From Geofilum rubicundum JCM 15548 (GTDB lineage Bacteria > Bacteroidota > Bacteroidia > Bacteroidales > Marinilabiliaceae), in NCBI RefSeq assembly GCF_000974365.1, contig NZ_BAZW01000001.1, forward strand, positions 248,001 to 312,000: 64,000 nt of DNA, written 5' to 3'. Every line of letters begins with the position of its first letter. Position 1 is the first letter of the stretch. Both the position numbers and the translations under genes were made by a program. The notes beneath the pieces were generated by a model, which saw only the letters and a list, made by a program, of their open reading frames with translations, searched no databases and had not been told where the DNA came from. Below are positions 18,136 to 25,730 of this stretch, piece after piece.

Positions 18136-19476
18136 TTACAGCAGATTGGAGGCCAGCTCAGCCAGATAGCTGCGTTCTCCTTTAATCAGATTCACATGGG
18201 CAAAGATGTCCTGTCCTTTCATTTTGTCCGTGAGATAGGCCAATCCATTCGATTGCATATCCAAATACGGAGAATCGATTTGGTGGACATCTCCTGTAAA
18301 AATGATCTTAGTCCCTTCTCCTGCCCGGGTAATGATGGTTTTTACCTCGTGCGGGGTGAGGTTTTGTGCTTCATCCACTATAAAGAAGGCGTCTGAAAGG
18401 CTGCGGCCCCGGATGTAGGCCAAAGGAGTAATGAGCAGTTCATCGCGTTTCTGCATATCTTCTATAACGTTGATTTCTTTGCTTTGAGCGCCAAATCGGT
18501 TTTTTATAACGGATAGATTGTCAAACAAAGGCAACATATAGGGGCCGATTTTTTCTTTGACATCGCCCGGCAAAAAGCCAATGTCGCGGTTGGATAACGG
18601 AACAATGGGGCGGGCCAACAATATCTGCTTATACATTTTGTTCTGCTGAAGGGCCGCAGCCAGCGCCAAAAGTGTTTTGCCGGTTCCGGCTTTACCTGAT
18701 AAAGACACCAGTTTGATGTCGGGATTTAAGAGCGCATTGAGAGAAAAGGTTTGTTCCGCATTGCGCGGCTCAATGCCAAAGGCGGTGTGTTTTTCCACCC
18801 TTCGGATGGTATCGGTGAAGTGGTCACACCAAATCAGCACACTTTGGTTGTTGTTGCGCAGAATAAAATACTGGTTGGCCGGTGTATCCGCCGGATTCAT
18901 GGGGAACTTGGCACGCGGTATGGCGCCGGTTTTATAGAGCAGGTCAATCACCTCCGGATCAAAATCATCGAAGGTCTCTACCCCTTTGTACAATATTTCA
19001 ATGTTTTTGACTTTGTCGTTTTCATAGTCCTCGGTTTTCAGGCCAAGTGATTTGGCTTTCATTCTGAGGTTGATGTCTTTTGATATCAGGATGACCGTAC
19101 GCTCTTTAAATTTTTCGTGAATGAAAAGCGCAATGGACAGAATGCGGTGATCCGGTGTTTTGTCAGAAAACGATTCTTCCATCACGGTTGGGAAAGGTTT
19201 GCCGGTGGCAATAAACAGCCGGCCTTTGTCTTTACCTAGGGGTACGCCTTCAGAGAAGAGTTGTTCCCCGGCCAGTTTGTCCATAATGCGGACAAATTCG
19301 CGTGCCTGAAAATTGATTTGATCGCTCCCCTTTTTAAACTTGTCCAATTCTTCGAGGACCGTAATCGGCAGGATGAGGTCGTTGTCCTCAAAGTTATCGA
19401 GGCATTTGTGGTCGTGGAGTATGACATTGGTGTCGAGAATGAAGATTTTTGCTGTGCTTTTTTTTCTGGCGGTCAT
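18136..19476 (-). CDS. PhoH-family ATPase with N-terminal PIN domain
   Basis: 446 residues from MTARKKSTAK. Residues about 8-140 form a PIN nuclease domain (IFILDTNVILHDHKC, VLEELDKFK, FIATGK, DHRILSIAL, VILISKDINLRMKA). Residues about 240-446 form the PhoH P-loop domain with GKAGTGKTLLALAAAL near 262, DEAQNLTPHEVKTIITR and TGDVHQID. PIN-PhoH proteins (YlaK/PhoH2-like) are thought to act as RNA helicase/nucleases. A longer in-frame start at 19527 is less likely because the conserved fold begins after MTARKK. It stands alone, divergent from folC. Confidence 0.93.
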   Translation of the reverse strand: MTARKKSTAKIFILDTNVILHDHKCLDNFEDNDLILPITVLEELDKFKKGSDQINFQAREFVRIMDKLAGEQLFSEGVPLGKDKGRLFIATGKPFPTVMEESFSDKTPDHRILSIALFIHEKFKERTVILISKDINLRMKAKSLGLKTEDYENDKVKNIEILYKGVETFDDFDPEVIDLLYKTGAIPRAKFPMNPADTPANQYFILRNNNQSVLIWCDHFTDTIRRVEKHTAFGIEPRNAEQTFSLNALLNPDIKLVSLSGKAGTGKTLLALAAALQQNKMYKQILLARPIVPLSNRDIGFLPGDVKEKIGPYMLPLFDNLSVIKNRFGAQSKEINVIEDMQKRDELLITPLAYIRGRSLSDAFFIVDEAQNLTPHEVKTIITRAGEGTKIIFTGDVHQIDSPYLDMQSNGLAYLTDKMKGQDIFAHVNLIKGERSYLAELASNLL

Positions 19477-19589
19477 AGATGTAGGTTTTAAGTGTTTATT
19501 AAGGTTAATGCCAAGCATATTTATCATTTAAATATATTAATTATCCGGCTTATTTCTCATTTTTGCACGGAAATAAGTTGCAGGAAATT

Positions 19590-20876
19590 ATGACCTATTC
19601 AGAAGCGATCGATTTTTTATTTACCCGTTTACCCATGTATCAACGAAGCGGTTCGGCTGCTTATAAGGATAATCTGGACAATACCTGGCGGTTGGATGAG
19701 TGGTTTGGGCATCCGCACAGAGCTTTTAAAAGTATTCATGTGGCCGGAACAAATGGGAAAGGGTCCGTGTCGCACATGCTGGCTTCTGTGTTACAGTCGG
19801 CCGGATACCGGACAGGCCTCTACACTTCTCCGCATCTGGTCGATTTCAGAGAGCGCATTCGGATAGACGGTGGGATGATTCCACAAGAGAAGGTGGTTGA
19901 TTTTGTGATGCAAAATCAAGCGGTGATCACAGAAATAGCACCCTCTTTTTTTGAGATGACCGTGGCTATGGCCTTTGATTATTTTTCCCGTGAAAGGGTG
20001 GAGGTGGCAGTGATTGAGACCGGCCTGGGCGGCCGATTGGATTCTACCAATATTGTGGACCCTGTTTTAAGTATCATTACCAATATTGGTCTGGATCATA
20101 CGGCTTTGCTGGGCCCCACTTTGCCATTGATTGCTGCTGAAAAGGCGGGTATTATTAAAAAGGACACACCCGTAGTGATAGGCAGGCGCCAGCAGGAAAC
20201 ACGACCGGTTTTTGAGGAAAAAGCCCGGGCAATGAAAGCCCCTCTCTTGATGGCAGATGAAGCGCTTTCGGTCCTTTTGATGAATCAGGGTGCCCATGCT
20301 CTTTCGGTGCGGGTTTTGAAAAATGGTCATGTTTTTATGGATGATTTGGTGCTGCCTTTGCCGGGAAACTATCAACTTGAAAATCTGCGGACCGTTTTGG
20401 CATCCGTGGAAGAATTGGTAAGGCAGGGATTTGAAATCAGCGAGATGCATCTGAGATCCGGGATGGCCGGAGTTGTCGCCAATACGGGGCTCCGGGGCAG
20501 GTGGCAGATTTTGTCATCACAGCCTCTAACCATATGCGATACAGGCCATAATGAAGATGGTATGCGGATGATTGTTGAGCAGATTAAAGCCCTGGAATTT
20601 AATTGCTTGCATTTTGTTTTGGGGATGGTCAGCGACAAAGAGGTCGACCCGATTTTGGCCTTATTGCCGACGCATGCCCGGTACTATTTTACCAGGGCCA
20701 ATATCCCACGTAGTCTGGACCCCGAATTATTACAAAAAAAGGCCCTTGTTCATGGTTTATCCGGCCAAATATTTGCCAATGTGCCGGAGGCCTGGCGGGC
20801 CGCACAAAAAAATGCCGGAGATAATGATTTGATATTCATAGGGGGAAGCACTTTTGTAGTGGCAGAGGTGGTTTAA
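19590..20876 (+). CDS. folC: Bifunctional folylpolyglutamate synthase/dihydrofolate synthase
   Basis: 428 residues from MTYSEAIDFLF. It adds glutamate to dihydropteroate and extends folate polyglutamates in the cytoplasm. The Mur-ligase-like P-loop is GTNGKGSVSHM near residue 52, followed by YTSPHLVDFRERI, VIETGLGGRLDSTN, NIGLDHTALLGPTL, GIIKKDTPVV and the C-terminal CDTGHNEDGM and FVLGMVSDKEVD. All are canonical. Downstream are two tRNA-Val genes with their own promoter. Confidence 0.95.
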   Translation: MTYSEAIDFLFTRLPMYQRSGSAAYKDNLDNTWRLDEWFGHPHRAFKSIHVAGTNGKGSVSHMLASVLQSAGYRTGLYTSPHLVDFRERIRIDGGMIPQEKVVDFVMQNQAVITEIAPSFFEMTVAMAFDYFSRERVEVAVIETGLGGRLDSTNIVDPVLSIITNIGLDHTALLGPTLPLIAAEKAGIIKKDTPVVIGRRQQETRPVFEEKARAMKAPLLMADEALSVLLMNQGAHALSVRVLKNGHVFMDDLVLPLPGNYQLENLRTVLASVEELVRQGFEISEMHLRSGMAGVVANTGLRGRWQILSSQPLTICDTGHNEDGMRMIVEQIKALEFNCLHFVLGMVSDKEVDPILALLPTHARYYFTRANIPRSLDPELLQKKALVHGLSGQIFANVPEAWRAAQKNAGDNDLIFIGGSTFVVAEVV

Positions 20877-20889
20877 TTGTGAGAAAATA

Positions 20890-20921
20890 TTTGGCTGTTG
20901 TCCAAAACTCTTCTATATTTG
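20890..20921 (+). promoter_or_regulatory. Promoter of the tRNA-Val pair
   Basis: TTTG at 20890-20893 and TATATTTG at 20914-20921, spacer 20 bases, a full match to the Bacteroidota pattern, about 25 bases before the first tRNA. Confidence 0.75.
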
Positions 20922-20945
20922 CATCGCTTTTGAGAAAAGCAATCA

Positions 20946-21020
20946 GGGCGCTTAGCTCAGTTGGTTCAGAGCATCTGGTTTACACCCAGAGGGTCAGCGG
21001 TTCGAATCCGTTAGCGCCCA
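20946..21020 (+). tRNA. tRNA-Val (anticodon TAC), copy 1
   Basis: 75 bases with acceptor GGGCGCT/AGCGCCC, discriminator A, anticodon stem TCTGG/CCAGA with loop TTTACAC, and T-arm GGTTCGAATCC. The terminal CCA is not encoded. Confidence 0.97.
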
Positions 21021-21058
21021 CCTGATAAGAGAATAGACAATAATTGCCGAAGTATTAA

Positions 21059-21133
21059 GGGCGCTTAGCTCAGTTGGTTCAGAGCATCTGGTTTACACCC
21101 AGAGGGTCAGCGGTTCGAATCCGTTAGCGCCCA
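21059..21133 (+). tRNA. tRNA-Val (anticodon TAC), copy 2
   Basis: Identical in all 75 bases to copy 1, with a 38-base spacer. Probably cotranscribed and followed by a terminator. Confidence 0.97.
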
Positions 21134-21141
21134 CCTTAACG

Positions 21142-21170
21142 AAAGACCACCGCTGGTGGTCTTTTTTTTT
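21142..21170 (+). terminator. Terminator after the tRNA-Val pair
   Basis: AAAGACCACC, loop GCT, GGTGGTCTTT, then a long T-run. Confidence 0.92.
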
Positions 21171-21228
21171 AGCTCTATGTCATATCAGTTTTAAACTGAG
21201 AAAAATACCTCAAGAAGTTGGACAATGT

Positions 21229-21252
21229 AATTAAAGAATGGTTTCTTTAATT
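21229..21252. promoter_or_regulatory. Perfect inverted repeat before rex (candidate operator)
   Basis: AATTAAAGAA, four bases TGGT, TTCTTTAATT: a 10+10 perfect inverted repeat ending 12 bases upstream of the -7 box of rex, so it covers the -33 region. This is where a repressor or activator dimer would bind. It does not match the usual Rex box (TTGTGAA-n6-TTCACAA). The regulator is unknown. Confidence 0.5.
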
Positions 21253-21263
21253 AAAATTCTTAT

Positions 21264-21271
21264 TATTTTTG
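21264..21271 (+). promoter_or_regulatory. Candidate -7 box for rex
   Basis: TATTTTTG fits TAnnTTTG, about 32 bases before the rex start codon. Confidence 0.55.
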
Positions 21272-21302
21272 TGTTAATTGGTTATTAAACCCAACAGAAA
21301 AC

Positions 21303-21980
21303 ATGGAGGCAGGTAACAACATTAAAAAGAAAAGTACGCTTGTTCCGGAGCCGGCCCTGCGTCGGATGCCGTGTTATTTGGCTTACCTTAAACTGGAACA
21401 CCATAAAGGGAGCCAGTATGTCTCTTCTACATTGATTGCCCGTGATAATGGGGTGGATCCAACGCAGGTGACCAAGGATTTGTCCTACACCGGCATTACA
21501 GGTAAGACCCGTGTCGGCTATGAAGTGGAGCCCCTGATCAATGCTTTGGAAGATTTTCTGGGGTTCCGGGTTATGGATGAAGCCTACTTGTTTGGTGCGG
21601 GTAGTCTGGGTACGGCTTTACTACACGATCACGGATTGGTGCAATATGGCTTAAAAATTGTTTCTGCTTTTGATGTGAATCCACCGGTAATCGGACACTC
21701 CATTGGTGGCGTTTCCATAGCCCATGTGGATGAGTTTCTGAAGAAGCAGGAACATGGTACACGTATTGGTATTTTAACCGTTCCGGCTGCCAACGCTCAG
21801 GAAGTGGCGCATATGATGATTGCCAATGGTATAAAAGCCATCTGGAACTTTACCCCCGTTCGCATAGCCGTACCCGAGGGCATTGTTGTACAAAACACCT
21901 CTCTGTATGCGCATCTGGCTGTGATGTTCAATCGTTTGAATAGTTTGGAGGCCCCTGCTCCGGCCGAAGATGCAGACTAG
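21303..21980 (+). CDS. rex: Redox-sensing transcriptional repressor Rex
   Basis: 225 residues. Rex dimers bind operator DNA and release it when NADH/NAD+ rises. The N-terminal winged helix (residues about 15-90) shows PEPALRRMPCYLAYL, VSSTLIARDNGVDPTQVTKDLSYTG and GKTRVGYEV; the Rossmann domain begins with YLFGAGSLGTALL near residue 98, followed by SAFDVNP, with the C-terminal swapped helix at the end. Its stop codon overlaps the stop of the convergent histidine kinase within the palindrome CTAG. No fermentation gene is adjacent. Confidence 0.95.
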   Translation: MEAGNNIKKKSTLVPEPALRRMPCYLAYLKLEHHKGSQYVSSTLIARDNGVDPTQVTKDLSYTGITGKTRVGYEVEPLINALEDFLGFRVMDEAYLFGAGSLGTALLHDHGLVQYGLKIVSAFDVNPPVIGHSIGGVSIAHVDEFLKKQEHGTRIGILTVPAANAQEVAHMMIANGIKAIWNFTPVRIAVPEGIVVQNTSLYAHLAVMFNRLNSLEAPAPAEDAD

Positions 21981-23346
21981 AAAGTCAGAACAAATTTGGT
22001 TTCCTTTTCAGCTTCTGAGAAGGCATTGATGTTGCCATCATGCAGTCTGAGAATTTGTCGGGACAAGCTCAGTCCAATGCCGGATCCCTGTGGTTTTGTA
22101 GAAAAGAAAGGGATAAATATTTTATCCAATACTTCCGGCAGAATACCCGGACCATTGTCGGTCACCTGAATGGTGATCTTCCCTCTTTTATTTAAGAATG
22201 CTTTTAAGCTTATGACACCTTTGGTGCGGTTTTCAAGGGCGTGAATGGCATTTTTGATCAGGTTAATCAGCACCTGCTCGATCAACTGTTCGTCGGCCGA
22301 TAATTCCAGAGAGGCCGGTTCAACAGAAACTTCACAGCGAATGTTTTTGGCATCCATTTCACTCTGGTGCAATTCGCAAACATTCTTAAGTAGGCGAATG
22401 ACCGGGAAGATGGTAAAATTCGGGGTGGGGATGCGTGTAAGATTGCGATAGGTATTGACAAAATGGATGAGTCCCTCTGTCCGTTTATGGATCGTTTTTA
22501 AGGCACTGCTAATCTCCTGTAAATCTTCCATTTCATGATGGCAACCCTCTTTTTCATTCAGCGACGAAACAATGTCATCCATCAGCAGATTTACCGTGGA
22601 AGATAAAGACGAAATGGGGGTTATGGAATTCATTATTTCATGGGTCAACACGCGAATCAGTTTTTGCCACGATTCCATCTCTTTTTCATCCAATTCATGC
22701 TGAATGTTTTTTATGGAAACCAGCATGATGTTGCGGTTATGAATTTTGAATTCAGTGCCATAAATGGATAGCTGCAGCAAATCGTCTTTCTCTCTTATTT
22801 TAACCAACACATTTTCGCCATGTTTGATGGTCAGTAATTTTTGAACAAGGTCCGGACTATATTCGGTAAGCACCTGGACATTGTTCATGTTCCTGATTTG
22901 AAAAGCTTTTTGGTGGCATTGTTGATCAGTTCCACGGATCCGTCCCGCTGGTAGGCTATTAATGCAATGCCGATGTGCTGAATGACCGTCTGTAGATAAT
23001 GGTAGCTTTCCTCCTTTTCCGCCCGCACCGTCTGGAAGTCCTGGATGACCTCATTGAGCGTTGTTTTTAGTTTGTTGAGAGACGAGTCGGTGCTTTCCAC
23101 CTGAAAGGTGCGGGAGAAGTCCGAATAGCGAATGGATTGCACAAAACTGTTAAGCAAGCGGTTGGTTTTGTCCACATGCTTTACCAGTAATATGATTTGA
23201 ACCAGGGCCAAAGCCGCCAGAAGCACCATCGTAAAGGCCAGCTGTGTGTTGACCAGCAAATAAACAAAGACAAACAGCGTGGTTGTCAAAAGAAGGATTC
23301 TGACAATAAGATTGAATCGAAAACTGTTAAAGGCCATGTTTTTCAA
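21977..23346 (-). CDS. Sensor histidine kinase, NtrY-like (frame break near 22900)
   Basis: About 456 residues after correction. Two membrane helices (residues about 10-55) are followed by a HAMP-like linker, a PAS-like domain (ALIAYQRDGSVELINNATKKLFK) and a kinase core: phospho-acceptor RVLTHEIMNSITPISSL, N-box NLIKNAIHAL, G1 VTDNGPGI and G2 FFSTKPQGSGIGLSL. After KLFK the reading shifts and continues as IRNMNNVQVLTEY; one missing A at about 22900 explains it. The 5' end overlaps the response-regulator stop, so the pair is coupled. Signal unknown; the short extracytoplasmic part suggests sensing in or near the membrane. Confidence 0.92.
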
Positions 23347-24702
23347 GTCTTCTGTAGAGAGATGTTCTGGTAAGGCCTAGTTCAGAGGCCGCCTTTGATA
23401 CATTGCCCCGGTTATTTTTCAATACCTTTTCAATAATGATTCTTTCCACTTCATCCAGATTGTAAGTGTCCAGGTCAAAGCCATCGTTCATTTGTCCCTG
23501 GGCGCTCAACTGAAAATCGTGCTCTGAAAGCGTAGAGCTGTCGCTCATGATGATGGTTCTTTCAATGACATGCTGAAATTCTCTGACGTTTCCCGGCCAT
23601 GGGTAGGTCGTTAGTTTTTTGATAACCGAAGGACTCAGTTTTGATACCTGGCTGTTGTATTTTTTTGCATAAATCTTCAGAAAGTGTTGGGCCAGTAAGG
23701 GTATGTCTTCACGGTCTTTCCCGCAAGAGGAATGTCAATTTCTACGGTGTTGATGCGGTACAGAAGGTCTTGTCTGAACCCGCCTTCGGCAGCCATTTGC
23801 TTAATGCCCATATTGGTGGCACTTATCAGACGTATGTCAATAGGGGTGGGTTTGTTGGCCCCTACCCGTGTGACTTCCCGTCGCTCAAGAACGGTCAACA
23901 GTTTGGCTTGTAAGGGTAGGGAGAGATTGCCAATTTCATCCAGAAACAGGGTGCCACCGGAGGCGAGCTCAAAGCGTCCCGGACGATCGGCTTTGGCATC
24001 TGTAAAAGCCCCTTTCATGTGTCCAAATAATTCGCTTTCAAACAGCGATTCACTGAGTGCACCCAAATCCACACTGATAAAGGTTTCGTCTTTGCGCAGC
24101 GAATAGCGGTGCAGAGCGCGGGCTACCAATTCTTTCCCGGTCCCGTTTTCTCCCAGAATCAGTACATTGGCATCGGTTCCGGCTACTTTTTGAATGGTTT
24201 TGAAGACCCTTTGCATGCCGGGGCTAACACCAATGAAATCGGCAAAAGGCTGATCCATTATGGTATTGATCTCCTTTTGTCTTTCGCGCAAACTGGATAC
24301 TTCCTTTTGAGATTTTTTTAATTTCATGGCCGACCAAATAGTGGCCAACAACTTTTCGTTTTGCCAGGGTTTAATGATAAAATCGGTGGCACCGGCCTTG
24401 ATGGCTCTGACCGATTTTTCAACATCGCCATAGGCGGTTATAAAGAGGACAATCGCCCCGGGATCAATCTCCAGAATTTTATCCAACCAGTTAAAACCTT
24501 CCTTTCCACTGATGGCATCCTTATTAAAATTCATGTCCAACAGAATGACATCAAAATCTTCTTCGGACATATGTTGAGGTATACGTTCGGGATTGGTTTC
24601 TGTCCGGATGACCTCAAAGTGTGGTTTTAATAGCATCTTTAATGCAAAAAGGATGTCCGCATTGTCATCCACTGCCAGAATTCGTCCATTTTTTTCCGCC
24701 AT
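23327..24702 (-). CDS. Sigma-54-type response regulator, NtrC family (frame break near 23718)
   Basis: About 458 residues from MAEKNGRILAVDDN. The receiver domain (1-120) has phospho-acceptor Asp in ILLDMNFN. The AAA+ domain has Walker A GENGTGKE near 184, KGAFTDAKADRPGRFE in place of the sigma-54 loop GAFTGA, and LFLDEIGNLS. After IDIPLAGK the frame shifts (A-run near 23717-23719) and continues DREDIPLLAQHFL, then YPWPGNVREFQHVIERT. A Fis-type helix-turn-helix (GNVSKAASELGLTRTSLYRRL) ends the protein. It probably controls the divergent ABC pair. The GAFTDA variant may affect sigma-54 contact. Confidence 0.93.
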
Positions 24703-24720
24703 AATTCGGTCTCTTTTTTT

Positions 24721-24753
24721 CAAATTTACAAAAAAATATAGTTTTTTTGACAA
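24721..24753 (-). promoter_or_regulatory. Candidate promoter of the two-component operon
   Basis: On the minus strand, TTG at 24753-24751 and TAAATTTG at 24728-24721, spacer 22 bases, about 19 bases before the response-regulator start. Confidence 0.5.
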
Positions 24754-24904
24754 AATACTGTTCGATGACGTACAGTGTTTTATAATGGGCTATAAACCAG
24801 AGCTGTGTGTTGGGTGGCATGGTTTCTGATTTCAATTTAGGCATAAATCAGGCCGTAAATGATTATTATGCCTGCCCGATGGAGTGGTATTTGTTCTTAA
24901 GGTA

Positions 24905-24934
24905 TTGATAATCGTCCGGATATATTTATTTTTG
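24905..24934 (+). promoter_or_regulatory. Candidate promoter of the ABC pair
   Basis: TTG at 24905-24907 and TATTTTTG at 24927-24934 with a 19-base spacer: a primary-sigma promoter. Transcription would give a leader of about 80 bases before the ATG at 25024. No convincing sigma-54 site (GG-n10-GC) was found between the divergent units. Confidence 0.55.
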
Positions 24935-25023
24935 AAAATGAATGCGAACAAGGGAAAGGCCCTAAGTTGATGAAAAATATGTCCGGAAACGGACATAAGG
25001 TGTACGATTTTGAACATTTTCAT

Positions 25024-25707
25024 ATGATTCATACCAGGAATTTAGTAAAAGGCTACAGGAGTCATGAGGTGGAAACACCGGTGCTTATCAACGTCAATAT
25101 TGATATTGGCGATGGGGAATATGTGGCCATAGCAGGTCCTTCAGGAAGCGGAAAATCTACACTCTTTAATATTTTGGGCCTGCTGGAACAGCCGGACCAG
25201 GGAGAATTGTTTTTCAGAGGGAGAGAGGTAAGCGTATTAAGTGACAGATACCGGATTAAGCTTAGACGCGGACATATCGGATACGTATTCAGGCAGTTTA
25301 ATTTGGTGGATGAATTAACGGTGGCCGAAAATGTTGAACTGCCCTTGCTGTATATGAGTTTATCGCGTAAACAGAGAAAGGAGATGGTTATGGAATCCTT
25401 GTTCCGCTTTAAACTGGATCATATTCGCAAAAGTTTTCCCAGGCAACTGACCGGACTCCAGCAACAGGTGACAGCCCTGGCCAGAGCCACGGTTTTTAAT
25501 CCATCTTTATTGCTGGCGGACGAACCTACCGGGAATTTAAATTCCACTGGCGGGAATGAGATTCTGGAATTATTGTCTGCTGTCAATGAAACCGGGACCA
25601 CGGTGGTGATTTTTACCAACTCCATGCAGGATGCCCAAAAAACACAACGGATTATTCAGTTGTTTGATGGTCATGTGGTGACGGATATGGGGCAGAAAGG
25701 AAATTGA
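25024..25707 (+). CDS. ABC transporter ATPase, MacB/LolD type, with degenerate catalytic motifs
   Basis: 227 residues from MIHTRNLVKGYRS; an in-frame start at 24967 is less family-like. Walker A GPSGSGKST and Walker B LLLADEP are intact and the Q-loop reads FRQFNL. However, the signature is LTGLQQQ where LSGGQQQ is expected, the D-loop is NLNS where NLDS is usual, and the H-loop is FTNSMQD, with Asn where the switch His should be. ATP binding is plausible but normal hydrolysis is doubtful. The partner permease starts 23 bases downstream. See findings. Confidence 0.88.
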   Translation: MIHTRNLVKGYRSHEVETPVLINVNIDIGDGEYVAIAGPSGSGKSTLFNILGLLEQPDQGELFFRGREVSVLSDRYRIKLRRGHIGYVFRQFNLVDELTVAENVELPLLYMSLSRKQRKEMVMESLFRFKLDHIRKSFPRQLTGLQQQVTALARATVFNPSLLLADEPTGNLNSTGGNEILELLSAVNETGTTVVIFTNSMQDAQKTQRIIQLFDGHVVTDMGQKGN

Positions 25708-25730
25708 GAAGAATGTAACGGATAAAGCTC

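Noticed and set aside
20946-21133. Tandem identical 75-base units, which could suggest a repeat or CRISPR array
   Set aside because: Both units fold as complete tRNA-Val; there are only two copies and no cas genes. The same applies to the tRNA-Phe pair at 41937-42211.
24805-24835. Sigma-54 promoter (TGGCA) upstream of the ABC ATPase
   Set aside because: TGGCATGG is present but the required GC of the -12 element is missing at the right spacing; a good -33/-7 promoter lies closer to the gene.
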